DNA of 42,154 nt from a virus. Under the pieces are notes generated by a model that searched no databases, had not been told where the DNA came from, and saw nothing but the letters and a program-made list of their open reading frames with translations. Position numbers and translations under genes: made by a program. Positions within the stretch are counted from its first letter, which is position 1. Each line of letters begins with the position of its first letter. The DNA is taken from positions 42,940-85,093 of the IMG/VR virus record IMGVR_UViG_3300001460_000004. The stretch is one strand, 5' to 3'. Shown here piece after piece: positions 25,301 to 31,793 of this stretch.

Positions 25301-27909
25301 TGATGCACAAAACCAGTACCAACGTTGGTTGTTATACTTGTTCGATCGCTAACATATACAAAGTTTTTAGTATAAAAGAAATTTTCAAATACAATATCAC
25401 CAATATTATTAATAGTCTGATATGTTAAACTAATGCCAAGCTCGTTGTCTAATGTAGTTGTGCCTGAGTCCTTGTATCCAAATAACTGATTACCAGTAAA
25501 CGTTGATCCGCTATAAGTTGTTGTGTCACCATAAGAGATACCGTTGATATCAAATACATCATAGAGTGGTGGTTGGTTGACTTTAGTTTTTGCTTGTGTT
25601 AAACTCCAACTAGTGCCATTAAAGCTGTAAGTTAAGCCTTGTTGATTTACACCATTGATGTTTAATACTTGCTGATTGGCTAATACTGTGCCGCCTGCTA
25701 GTGGTACCAAGTTGATAACATTAGTTCCAATGTTATCAAAATCTACAAAGTTTACAGTATAAATTTTGTTTCTAACTTGTGGATCTATATCAGCTGCAAA
25801 TATAACAAGACTACCTTGCACATATTCATAACCATCACTGCCGTAACCGGTCTGGCCATTTACATTTGATAATGCATCAGTCTCTGTAAAATCAATAACA
25901 TTAACCGGTGTTTGTGCTTGTGTTCCACTGTTGAATAATTTTAAATCAGCCCGAAATTCAAGTATAGGACGTTTAGCTCGATCATCTTGATCAACTAACG
26001 CAGTTGTTTTATTATAAGTAGCAGTTGCATTGATTACATCAATGTGAAACCAGCGATTACTACGGCTCCAGCTATTTTTAGCTTGACTTGCTCTATTGAT
26101 TGTTATATAATCTTGTACAGTTGGAGCATTAAGACTACTGTCAAAACTTTCTGCATCATACCCTGTACTGTCAAATGGAATTAATTTACTAGTTGTATAT
26201 TTCTCAGGGGTAACAAAATCAGTAACCGGGATTAATACAATTCCATTACCGTCAAGTTGTTCTGGTATTGCTATCCCTGCTTTAATAGCGTCAGCAGGCC
26301 CGCCTGCTCCCATATTAGCAACACTGTCTTGAACTGTTGTATATATGTTTTGGTGAAATGTGTCCACAGTGTGAGATGCACCAGTCATCAATTGTCCCAT
26401 GTGCGTATGACTAGGGCCGTAGTAGGCTTGTCCATCAACAAACCCTACACGGTTATCAAGACCAGGTCCTGAGCCCACGCCTTCAACATAATATTCTACA
26501 TTGCTATAACTTGCAGGAACTGTTGTTCCTCTAAATTGTACTTTTAGTCCATTGGTAAACGCAACGCCGTTGGGGCTGGTATAATTTTGTGCTCCAATAA
26601 TATCGTTTACATCAATTGATACTGCTTCGTCTGCATTAACAAGACGTATCTCACCAAACAATGCTGCATTTTCACTGTCTTGATAGTATAGTGTCCCAAG
26701 CACGGCGGTAAGCAAAGGCTGTTGTTCAAGTTGTAGATTTGAATTTTTATAATATGTTCTACTACTATTAACTGTGCCAAATGTAATTAAAAATTTGTCA
26801 TCTTCATCAACACTACGGATACTTTCTAAAACCATAAAGCTGCGTCCGTCAGTGTCTGTGCGATAGTTAACTTGCCACACACTATACCTTTCGGCTTTGG
26901 TTATTATGTCTGTAACTTGATCAAATTCTTGTGTGTCAAAAGCACCACTACCATTTGAGGTAATGCTATCAAATCGTGTTGTTATTTGCCAGCCGCCTTG
27001 AACAGTATCCTCAATTGTGTTTGTAAAAACAACTGTGCGTCCGTCGAGGTCTGTTATTCCATCAATGCCATTAGGATTTGCATTTAAAAAATCTTCAACA
27101 TACACATTGTTAAGTTGATTAAATTTTATTGTATCAGTTGCTAAATCTACTGGATCAATTTGATTTAAGTTATAGAAAAAATCTTGTGCATTTGTTAACG
27201 GTACATTAAAACTAACAGTACCGTTTTGACTTCCATTGTTGGTTACACCTAGTACGTCTCTGCTACTAATGTTAGGAGTGCTAGGGATAACACCTGTTGT
27301 GCCTGGATTGGTTTGTATAAAAAACCCATTACCATTTTGGGTTACTTCAAAATTATAAGTACCACCTCTTACTAATGTTAGTATAGGGTTAGTACCCGGT
27401 ACTGTACTAAATGTATAATTTGTAGCATTGCGTGTAACTGTATAGTCTGCTGCTGTTAATACATCAGTACTGCTTACACTTACACTGTCAGGTCCGGTAG
27501 GTAGCCAATAGTATTGGCTGTAATTACTAAATTTATCAAAGTCAACAAATGGATCCCAACTATAAAATTCATTATTCCACAAGCGATCTTGTTTGGTAAC
27601 ATCTCCGCCTTCAAGTTCTATGCTGTCAACAAAGCCTGGATATGTAATTATATCATCAACATCAGTTGTATCAGGCTTTAGCATAGCAACACCTGGTTCA
27701 AACTGATAGTTGCTGCGGTCGGCTGTGGGTTCTTGTATGTAACCTTGTGACGGATTTACTCCTGGTCCAACTTTACGCCCTACATACCCTTGACTTTTTT
27801 CAAATTCAGGTTCAGCAGTCAACTGGTCTACAGTGGCAGCTAAAAACTGTCGATTGAGTTTTGTTTTGTAGACCTCAGGTAATAAGTTAGTTGTACTCTG
27901 TTTTTTCAT
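13396..27909 (-). CDS. Giant virion protein in the tail/baseplate block (4837 aa)
   Basis: A single 14.5-kb frame following gp6, in the slot where T4 has gp7, though I see no gp7 similarity. The N-terminus (LLPEVYKTKLNRQFLAATVD, then SNYQFEP, then FYSWDPFVDFDKFSNYSQYY) resembles giant structural proteins I recall from marine T4-like phages. Inside are about seven FG-GAP-like units (residues ~2260-3200), about eleven copies of a beta-rich ~70-residue module, a tandem GxGY repeat, and two CBM5/12-like patches (~1856-1887 and ~3959-3999, pattern YxxGDxVxxxGKxYxA...W). The C-terminus has a GERIAYRERD and TLNTISGVRRGTAGTGAATH element. It starts 18 bases after gp6 with no clear Shine-Dalgarno. Likely a long baseplate-attached fibre or wedge protein. 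Confidence 0.85.
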   Translation of the reverse strand: MKKQSTTNLLPEVYKTKLNRQFLAATVDQLTAEPEFEKSQGYVGRKVGPGVNPSQGYIQEPTADRSNYQFEPGVAMLKPDTTDVDDIITYPGFVDSIELEGGDVTKQDRLWNNEFYSWDPFVDFDKFSNYSQYYWLPTGPDSVSVSSTDVLTAADYTVTRNATNYTFSTVPGTNPILTLVRGGTYNFEVTQNGNGFFIQTNPGTTGVIPSTPNISSRDVLGVTNNGSQNGTVSFNVPLTNAQDFFYNLNQIDPVDLATDTIKFNQLNNVYVEDFLNANPNGIDGITDLDGRTVVFTNTIEDTVQGGWQITTRFDSITSNGSGAFDTQEFDQVTDIITKAERYSVWQVNYRTDTDGRSFMVLESIRSVDEDDKFLITFGTVNSSRTYYKNSNLQLEQQPLLTAVLGTLYYQDSENAALFGEIRLVNADEAVSIDVNDIIGAQNYTSPNGVAFTNGLKVQFRGTTVPASYSNVEYYVEGVGSGPGLDNRVGFVDGQAYYGPSHTHMGQLMTGASHTVDTFHQNIYTTVQDSVANMGAGGPADAIKAGIAIPEQLDGNGIVLIPVTDFVTPEKYTTSKLIPFDSTGYDAESFDSSLNAPTVQDYITINRASQAKNSWSRSNRWFHIDVINATATYNKTTALVDQDDRAKRPILEFRADLKLFNSGTQAQTPVNVIDFTETDALSNVNGQTGYGSDGYEYVQGSLVIFAADIDPQVRNKIYTVNFVDFDNIGTNVINLVPLAGGTVLANQQVLNINGVNQQGLTYSFNGTSWSLTQAKTKVNQPPLYDVFDINGISYGDTTTYSGSTFTGNQLFGYKDSGTTTLDNELGISLTYQTINNIGDIVFENFFYTKNFVYVSDRTSITTNVGTGFVHQYVDRVSYADCIGWQTAIQDSRQRQIFNFIYDNTNPTLILDVPADTTTLVNPIKVFIDGNYTNNSNFTYAISGQNTTITLSSSVVPKDGIPVEVQVLSNSASSVGYYEVPSNLESNPINVNSDTFTLGSVRGHYDSIAQNIPDLTGKINGQNNTRDLGNISRYGDMIIQSSAPLTLGGVFLRDTNYEVYDSILYNSQEYEKYKAALMDQAGKGDYLNNTATQILDLSIDEITLGKNSNTSFYWSDMLPNGSNYTEITYTVNSTSTTVYDTNVIYNFTSSNFAGLLIYLNGTILVKDTDYTVPANTATINISKATVVGDVITIREYTSTAGSYVPNTPTKMGMYPAYVPSKYVDSTYLTPQTVIRGHDGSITIAYGDIRDDVLLEFETRIYNNIKVTGTIPIVAADVIPGEFRTTDYTATEINQILSPDFLGWTGTNKIEYQLQQYDQTNPFTWNYSGSSNKLDGSALLGAWRGIYLNFYDTITPHTTPWEMLGLSKKPTWWESEYGPAPYTSGNLVLWQNLELGYIADPANPRYDTRYTRLGLTDAIPVDSEGNLLAPNESVMGTPDASTFRRGWRFGDDGPTENVWRSSSSWPFALMRLIALANPAKFFGLFADLDLYKYSTTIEQYLWNKRARLDAKNIDPLYGNGTSKASYINWIIDYNRKNGVNSTTSLTNTLSNVDVRLGWRLASFSDKRYLKVYTERSTPDSTNAGLLLPDESYKLLVYKNVPTKEVTYSSVIIQSTAGGWAVLGYDQTKGYFNILQSRTNGPTITVEGGSETVQAAIEFTDQVVSVPYGYVYTNPSSVVDFLRSYGKFLETRGLTFVNQENGFTLTWDAMASEFLYWTGQGFAEGSVINLNPLASKISIAQDGLVADSLVPRNRKSTILNQNKKIIPLSDLIIDRDQGRITLETRTTDAICYVNFKFTAYEHIMIVDNKSVFGDLIYQPTTGNRQNRIQINGFLSSNWNGTLDAPGFVLNQDNIIEWNNSTKYTKGDIVLFKGKYYVAKQIVNPAEKFNFSLWTESDYDLIQKGLLPNAANSSNELQTAYSIYNANLETETDLFSYGLIGFRPRDYMTNLNLDDISQVNLYSQFLGSKGTNSATELFSLADLGKEAAEYDVYELWKVLKSEYGANFNRRYIDIQINEANISSSPALIEVITPGEISVADQTIAFNELYKTSYPVTSPNIFTELTQTVTDTALPGAGYVNTADVDTTAFDFDSANTAILAKLDQLGQGSTLWVAAVNEYNWNVYRLETIDNLVVRTFNNLNGQLSIAFAGYHNLKIGDRFVVKDFNNVINGLHQVDVVVDANTVTIDTPLSAENISADITGSGLGLKLVSTRVAQPSDIANLDFAKDLRKGILVWVDNNVDGKWEVLEKTEPFVQSTTLQLQFPTELSEFGSVVSQGLLNETAFIGAPNYNPNNTATDPGILYTYVRTQDNAYSFANQITLNATGTSKFGASADVGNSEWTIAGAPESDTNSGYAATIFTAASSNAPVIKQVLVSPDQNFGEGKFGQSVLMALDENWMFIGSPGANRVHAFAKETVALQTITYTTTENQFNYNWSNYIKVDTGATDIYQMVVVLNNIEQIPNVDYTITASDIVFQNVTADQKLIITRRVSVQLDQFRSNKIIGTNTVGTGDGAKFLVSNVRGVYTVEVTSAGTGYAVNDLITIAQADIDTVDSTPPAAIVTPYTSHGGTALVVGSTTGIVAGMTIAGNGFVSGQTVVSVDGATQITTSAAPSITPTGNLTFSHDLKILVTSVNDTTGVVGFTASGSGISTEITFPLDQYFAQIGDIYSFTVKVDDKIQRPHIDYEFNSDSATLLNELEFLTVPAAGSTIMIDAGTYWNYSETIAPSGLDVGDNFGHSLTASTDGSVLVVGLPYSSTNKGSAYVYSRNSQKFIVTTAGANQSFTTISSMTAPGIVNVSVNDVALTNQNLNTGNGYTLNTATQTATISQTLQIGDIVEIGTNQFTLIETILGKNTTIKSEFGYSLDHCRTNCSLYVGARMDSTTEEQSGAVEYWANQMNTYSTATSKFSNPAFTIGDYISINGYYVQLTGTTITQLIADITAATIPNLVVSATADTTLSGDGTTTVFGVGNIYSDASGYNTVVLVNDVEQTAGVAYTYDNSTKQITFSIAPINNAVIKVVSGRITFTLTDLAITNNLDNLSVLPGTGTAFADLDIDLYVWQQTIKAPNPQPYSQFGFDISVDTETNTLIVGAPDGNLILPNTFDSNKTLFDDNSTRFDTTIVQSGVVYQFDSLAPYKATVSNPYQFVFGQQFTPENIESLDKYGYSVDYRGSTLLVGVPKSDRDDSSSANFGVVLQFINADKKPAWNQKRIQSPTVDISLFNTVSMYNFVNNTTDVYLDYFDPLQGKMLGVISENIDYIGGIDPASYNNGQYNNNGMRWAEAQVGQLWWDTSVLRYIDPNQNDPVYSSKKWGTLFPGSIARVYSWVISNDTPTNWTGSGVPHSLTSYVSVDQVNQSGFIETVYYFWVSSVTAVNKDASKTLSASSLESYILSPSSSGIAYLAPINNSTIAIYNTQQYLNAQDTILHIEFDKEETSNRVHVEYELITQDKADSFLDARLYTKFVDSLSGSTAAGQAVPDPLLPEAEKYGIQIRPRQSMFKNRFTALQNYIVASNRILKTMPISETKSFALLNSKEPEPNASAYDKRLLTYEELGYQNINNVALGYKYLVATDETNSNLWTIYTVQLVTGSTIQRETSLTRVQNFDTTNFWSYIDWYRIGYTTTTRIIAEVQNYSNLASLDVAEGSSAKVLANSDGKWEIYLLEDSVWNRVGLEDGTIAISSSIYDYSTSRFGFDAEVFDAQYFDQAPITETRKIIDALNTQLFTGDLLIQRNKLLITMFNYVFSEQTSPDWLDKTSLVDVDHVIRELIPYKTYRQDDQDFVLNYIKEVKPYHVQIREFNLQYQGIDSFLGSLADFDLPAEYDTTELMFVSPVLDNTAGGSLSTTSSRPSSNTVWTEFPYNQWFNNYKLSLTSITLAEAGSGYSSVPTVTISGDATTDATATAIINSAGQVTGITVLTEGSGYITTPTVTISSSSGSGAIGVPVLTNNMVRNVDVSVKYDRYQYTSNITDWVSGTIYAVNDRVRYLNKVYNCITATSASTFILEQWTLIPASDLNGIDRTQGYYAPTVDMPGRDLSLVISGLDYPGVQVEGLNFSSNTGFDVSAFDSTPFDNIIFDELGNPSYDPSILDVEYQSQFTDSYLGTRATDINVQSNGFVDTYSSYAPEELIPGANFDTLDFRVHTSPGADWEGNGHGFPTKEVNALLSGGLVVVSWDGLLDEVFHLEVYNQTSQSNLQLGTDYTINWIDRLITLQGSASANGDVIKIIVYGLGGANQLYLDTTTGDLTGSGLLVPVGNNVITSVAVFVNGVPTTAYSVVAVTTTTSRIDFDTVYTATDRITVAVLGTPLTAGQSWSTPQTQDLISDGSLSITLTNSMMGTNSANAIVNVDGRRARPSESIRYTGDGSTTGFQIPQGDNYDLQLVSQNDVSVWVDNTELVAGVGFTLEPQTEFTNDADFGLVTGAVTASEDLGSVASSVSVSIDLGLVSQPAAENRLVILTTAPTANSTVLISVRTKAQYWITDQQLVFQPSQGLFPVTGEKISITSFNDTSEQSLYTQIFVGPNQTGVTVSVAFDATGYDSGSFDESTGLVVYNNGFNTGVTLTNAIRLVVTLNGRYLFANEGFTTDGTNVIISGPTISTNDVVVIETFTQETVQEEIGFRIFQDMRQLQQMYRIIEETNTELTNPCTALDDIIYVADASKLPQPDPANGIFGLVTINGERIAYRERDTTLNTISGVRRGTAGTGAATHTRLDKVISIGTGNKLPVAYQNKFDKQKFTGDGTTIDFVTTDISIVGSDSTEVDGAVIVFVGGTQLKPTEFQVTTANPVGVRLDATQDDSSVLSQPPGVGVEVVVGVDKGQTMYKNGGSTPSNGVPLQYTNTQAARFIRNA
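16100..16330 (-). repeat. Tandem GxGY / PTVTIS repeat in the giant protein
   Basis: Two adjacent units: AEAGSGYSSVPTVTISGD, then a linker with GQVTGITVL, then TEGSGYITTPTVTISSSS. The pattern GSGY-x3-PTVTIS recurs in phage fibre proteins. A third, looser copy (SAGTGYAVNDLITI) occurs near 20310. Encoded on the minus strand. Confidence 0.65.
18320..21125 (-). repeat. Seven FG-GAP-like units, possible beta-propeller
   Basis: Seven segments share (K/E/N/Q)-(F/Y)-G-x-(S/D)-(V/L/A/I) ... (I/V)-(A/G)-G-(A/S/L/V)-(P/R): FGSVVSQ...FIGAP (near 21120), FGASADV...IAGAP (20945), FGQSVLM...FIGSP (20785), FGHSLTA...VVGLP (19740), FGYSLDH...YVGAR (19365), FGFDISV...IVGAP (18720) and YGYSVDY...LVGVP (18455). 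Several end in a strand such as GSAYVY, GAVEYW or GVVLQF. This is the integrin-like FG-GAP blade pattern. Two long inserts separate some units. Confidence 0.6.
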
Positions 27910-27927
27910 TATTCAGTCAATCACATT

Positions 27928-30900
27928 TTAATTATTATACAAACCAGTTACACTAGATGCACTGTTAATGTTTGTTTGGGTTAGTGCCCCAATTACCTCA
28001 ATATCACTAACAACTGCTGAACTTACAAAAATTTCATTTGGTTGTGAGCGTACCTCGTATAAGTCTCCAAAGCTCTTTGTTGTATCTAATGGAACTAGTA
28101 CTACTGAACTAATGATAGTTCCTAATTGTCTATGTAAATATGCACTTAGTTCACTAAAATAAAAAGTATCGCCAAAGTCCCATTTGTCAATTGTAAAGAA
28201 ATTATTAATTTCTCGTACTACACTTGTTTTAATTTCACTGTTGCTTGCATTGGTGTTGAGTGCTTTAACTACTTTAATTCTAGCTCTCAGATTTGCAGAA
28301 CTTTTTGCTCCAAATAATGGTTTAAATGTAACACTATTTAATATCATGTTATCACTGACCATTTTATAATTGTCAAGTGTGCTATACGCAACGGTCAAGT
28401 CATCAATTGTTGGTTGTTGTGGTGCTTTTACTGTTCCAGTTGTGTCTGTAATATAGTTTTGATATGATGTGTAGTATCCTTGTGTTACAAGGTAAACATC
28501 AATAATATTTGTAATACCAGGATCTATTACATTAGTTAAAGGTGAATTGTGTCTATACTGAAATGCTAATGATCCTCTACCTGTTTTAGCAAGATATCCT
28601 ACTTGTTCAACTATAGTTCGAGTGCTTATACCATTTGCTGTGGTTATTGATAACTTGTAAAACTTGTATTCAGAAGTTGCATAAAACAATTGTCCATCTG
28701 CAAATTCATTTTTAACTAACTCAATAGCTGCCAATGTTGCATATGTAGTATTAATTGTTCCTGCAACACATGGCAAATATCTTTCAAGATTATCAAAGTC
28801 CATAGTAAGTTGGAAAAATACTAATTTTTGTGAAGCATTTACACTAGGAGCAACTATTTCATCAAAGAAATCTGGATTGTCGGCAACCCCGTCAGCATCA
28901 CTGTCTGTGAAACTAACGGTCACTTCGTAATCATTTTTGTATCCGTCACTTTCAACTGTTTGTCCAATGATATCCATAGTAATATCACCTGGGAATGAAG
29001 TATTAGTATCAGGTTTGCTATTTGTTTTTAGTACTCGATTAAAGTCACTTATGACACTTCCAGTTTTACTGTCGTATACTTTTCCATCACCATCAAATGT
29101 AAATCTTGTTTGTGTAACACTTGCAAATTTATAATCTAAACTTCTACTTGTTACAGTATAGGTGCTGCCATCAGTTGTAAATTTAACTAACCAACTTGCA
29201 TCTAAATTCATGCCAGTAGCATCTTGTGCATTAGTTAAACTAAATGTATTACTAGCACTTAGATTAGTACTTGTAATAATGTACCAAGTGTTTGTTAAAT
29301 TGTTATATCCAATTCCAAAATCTCTGTACAATTCAATTTGTGTAATCATACTGGATTCAAGTGTAGTTGGAAGATCATTTATAAATCTTGGAATAACCAA
29401 ACTTGCAAGTGCACCAGTGGGAACAAAATTGTTCAACACAACTGGACCATTGCCGTTGGGTAAATTACCTACTCCTTGTGCAGTCCCATCAAGTTCTACA
29501 GAAAGTACAGTTGCCCATATTTCCATTTTATCACTTGCTGCTGTTGGTGTGCCAGCTATTAACCTATTGTTTTCGTCAAAGTAGAATCCAGTTGTTGGAA
29601 CAAACTTAACCAAACTGTTGCGTTCAATGTATTGTGCATTGTTGTTTGCATACTCTCCAATTGGTAATGGTGATGCATTGGTTCCTTGATAAAAATAACC
29701 ACTGGTTTGATTTGTTAATGTTGTGCTTTGTTGCCAACCTGCATTCAAACTTGTGAGATTAGGTCGTGCAAAGTTTGCATAATAAAACTGTAACATACCA
29801 CGAGCGGCTGTTAACGGTTCAACTGATCCAGTTATTACATCATTAATATCGTTACGAGTAATCCATTCAAAGTTAAAACTTGGAAGATTGTTTTCTCTGT
29901 ACAGCATTCCGTCACTTGCAAAAATATTAGTACTACTATATTTGCTAGTAACATCTCCTAAATCAATATACCGACTGGAACCAATGCTACTACGAGCAAT
30001 AGCTTTGCTTTTGATAATACTATTAAACGTTGTAAACGGAAAGTTATTATAATCTTCCCCATTTACCATTCGATTCTGTGTGTAAAAACGTGCAGGTGCC
30101 CGTTGTTTTATTTCATTAATTGTTTCTCTATTTTCAGAATTGGTTATTGGTGTTGTAATGCCACATGTAAATTTAATTGTTTCTGTTCTGCCAATACGAC
30201 TTACATACTGAAGGCTAATAACAACACTTTGCATTTCTTCTTCGTTAATAATGTACTCTAACCCATTACTAGCTCGGACATAAGTTCTAAATTGACCTAC
30301 CGGTATTTCACTAAACACACCATCGCCAAATGTTAGTGTGATTTGATCGTTTGATCTACTTGTGATACTATATAGCTGTCGTTGATCTGGTGCTGTTTGT
30401 TCTACTGCGCCAGCAAATATATTTTCAACAAACTCCCATTGAGTTTTAATAGCATTATTGCTATCAATTTGGTAAAGCCAATGATCGTTTTGATTTACAC
30501 CCTCAATATTAATATTAACAGTTCGATTGGGTACATTTTCAGCAATGTTAAAGTTTTGATCTTGCAATACACCTTGTTTAAACAAAAAGAAAAATCCAGT
30601 ATCTTGGCTGCCAAACCCTTTTTGATCGTTACGATATAATACATTCATTGCACCGTCTGGTCTAGGAGCAGGCTCATACACATATGTTTCACCGAGACTA
30701 GTTGCACTAACAGCTTCAAATGCCATGTTAGTACCATCTACTACTTTGCTGTAAGGAACAACAGGCAAAAACCCAGTAGGCATGTTGATTGTATATTCGT
30801 CTGTAGCAATACCTAAAATAGTTTGTGTGTTAGCAGGTCTTCCATATTTTTGGCTACTTACTAATGCACTATTTAATATGAGTGTAAATTGCTCAAACCA

Positions 30901-31353
30901 GTCAGTATTACTAGGATCGTTCCAGTTAATAGTTAAATTAGCTAATTGTATTCCATTGAAGTCTGTTATGTTTTCAGTGGTATTGATGCTGTTAACTTTT
31001 AAAAATCCACTACCCGGACTGTTTCTTTTGGGTGTGTAGCTTACTAAATTGGCTAATCTTACAACACTGTCTCTGCGTTCAGCTGTATCTAAAAAGTTTT
31101 CTCTTGCATTTAGATCGTTTCTAAAAGCTAAACTCTGTCCCATAAACGCAATAACATCAAGCATTGCAATATATTCACTACTTTCAACAAAGTCGTTAAA
31201 CGTTTCTGGATAGTAATTTCTAAGATAATCAATAAAACTTTTACGCAGAGTTTCAAAGTCATAGCTCTGGAAGTCAGCTTCTCTAAATGTTTGATAGAGT
31301 CGCTTCCAATCTTCTACACCAAATATTGCAGTTTGTCTAGTTGTCTTGGCCAT
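27928..31353 (-). CDS. 6: Baseplate wedge protein gp6-like, enlarged (1141 aa)
   Basis: gp6 dimers form the inner ring of the T4 baseplate and link the wedges. The N-terminus here contains DFQSYDFETLRKSFIDYLR, YYPETFNDFVESSEYIAMLD and a segment with LNARENFLDTAERRDSV, which is the typical gp6/gpJ opening. Later elements (LTFGDGVFSEIPVGQFRTYV; QRAPARFYTQNRMVNGEDY) also match this family. T4 gp6 is 660 residues; this one is about 480 longer, with the extra length apparently in the middle and C-terminal beta-rich part. It is preceded by an AATAAATA late promoter and a GAGAAAG Shine-Dalgarno. It follows gp25, as in other T4-like marine phages. Confidence 0.88.
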   Translation of the reverse strand: MAKTTRQTAIFGVEDWKRLYQTFREADFQSYDFETLRKSFIDYLRNYYPETFNDFVESSEYIAMLDVIAFMGQSLAFRNDLNARENFLDTAERRDSVVRLANLVSYTPKRNSPGSGFLKVNSINTTENITDFNGIQLANLTINWNDPSNTDWFEQFTLILNSALVSSQKYGRPANTQTILGIATDEYTINMPTGFLPVVPYSKVVDGTNMAFEAVSATSLGETYVYEPAPRPDGAMNVLYRNDQKGFGSQDTGFFFLFKQGVLQDQNFNIAENVPNRTVNINIEGVNQNDHWLYQIDSNNAIKTQWEFVENIFAGAVEQTAPDQRQLYSITSRSNDQITLTFGDGVFSEIPVGQFRTYVRASNGLEYIINEEEMQSVVISLQYVSRIGRTETIKFTCGITTPITNSENRETINEIKQRAPARFYTQNRMVNGEDYNNFPFTTFNSIIKSKAIARSSIGSSRYIDLGDVTSKYSSTNIFASDGMLYRENNLPSFNFEWITRNDINDVITGSVEPLTAARGMLQFYYANFARPNLTSLNAGWQQSTTLTNQTSGYFYQGTNASPLPIGEYANNNAQYIERNSLVKFVPTTGFYFDENNRLIAGTPTAASDKMEIWATVLSVELDGTAQGVGNLPNGNGPVVLNNFVPTGALASLVIPRFINDLPTTLESSMITQIELYRDFGIGYNNLTNTWYIITSTNLSASNTFSLTNAQDATGMNLDASWLVKFTTDGSTYTVTSRSLDYKFASVTQTRFTFDGDGKVYDSKTGSVISDFNRVLKTNSKPDTNTSFPGDITMDIIGQTVESDGYKNDYEVTVSFTDSDADGVADNPDFFDEIVAPSVNASQKLVFFQLTMDFDNLERYLPCVAGTINTTYATLAAIELVKNEFADGQLFYATSEYKFYKLSITTANGISTRTIVEQVGYLAKTGRGSLAFQYRHNSPLTNVIDPGITNIIDVYLVTQGYYTSYQNYITDTTGTVKAPQQPTIDDLTVAYSTLDNYKMVSDNMILNSVTFKPLFGAKSSANLRARIKVVKALNTNASNSEIKTSVVREINNFFTIDKWDFGDTFYFSELSAYLHRQLGTIISSVVLVPLDTTKSFGDLYEVRSQPNEIFVSSAVVSDIEVIGALTQTNINSASSVTGLYNN

Positions 31354-31371
31354 TGCTTTCTCGCTTCTACA

Positions 31372-31379
31372 TATTTATT
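31372..31379 (-). promoter_or_regulatory. Candidate T4-type late promoter (AATAAATA) before gp6
   Basis: AATAAATA on the minus strand, in the 46-base gap between gp25 and gp6. The predicted leader is about 13 bases with GCGAGAAAGC as Shine-Dalgarno before the ATG at 31353. Confidence 0.55.
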
Positions 31380-31399
31380 TTAAAAATAAAGTGCGTACA

Positions 31400-31774
31400 T
31401 TATATAATCTCTGCACTTCTTGAATCTTGATTTAAAAACAACCGCAACATCTCTTGTGCATTACTGTTTACTACATTGATCAACAATTCAACTAATAATC
31501 CATTTTCTTTGCTATATATTTGAATATCATCAACTTGAATCCTAGGATCCATAGCCATAACTCTTTCGAGTTCGTCTCGAATTTGATTTATAGTTTCGTT
31601 ATTGAGATTTTCAAAAAGCAATGCTTGTAATGCACTGCCATATTCAGGTCGCCCTGGTAATTCTCCCTGAACAACATTCAAGCTGTTTAAGAGATCTTGC
31701 TTAACTAATGCAAAGTCAGTTAGTGTAACTGCTCTGGGGTTTCCTTGTGTGTTATATCCGATAAATGTGGCCAT
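31400..31774 (-). CDS. 25: Baseplate wedge protein gp25 (124 aa)
   Basis: The compact GPW/gp25 domain is clear: VKQDLLNSLNVVQGELPGRP followed by EYGSALQALLFE, then ETINQIRDELERVMAMDPRI and VDDIQIYSKENG. In T4, gp25 sits in the wedge at the sheath-baseplate junction and starts sheath polymerisation. Length is close to the T4 protein (132 residues). There is no Shine-Dalgarno before the ATG at 31774. Instead CATAAATA ends five bases upstream, so a late transcript from there would be leaderless. Confidence 0.93.
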   Translation of the reverse strand: MATFIGYNTQGNPRAVTLTDFALVKQDLLNSLNVVQGELPGRPEYGSALQALLFENLNNETINQIRDELERVMAMDPRIQVDDIQIYSKENGLLVELLINVVNSNAQEMLRLFLNQDSRSAEII

Positions 31775-31778
31775 ACTG

Positions 31779-31786
31779 TATTTATG
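31779..31786 (-). promoter_or_regulatory. Candidate T4-type late promoter (CATAAATA) before gp25
   Basis: CATAAATA on the minus strand between gp5 and gp25. A start about 6 bases downstream would fall on or next to the gp25 ATG. It is placed like 13385-13392 and could be coincidental, since gp25 may also be read from upstream transcripts. Confidence 0.4.
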
Positions 31787-31793
31787 GTTAGGA

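Noticed and set aside
13396-27909. DNA-level repeats or CRISPR-like arrays in the giant gene
   Set aside because: Repetition is seen only at the protein level with divergent codons; no regular spacer-repeat pattern was found.
29162-29584. Open frame of 140 codons on the plus strand
   Set aside because: It is antisense to gp6; long antisense frames arise from the skewed codon use of these Thr/Ser-rich genes.
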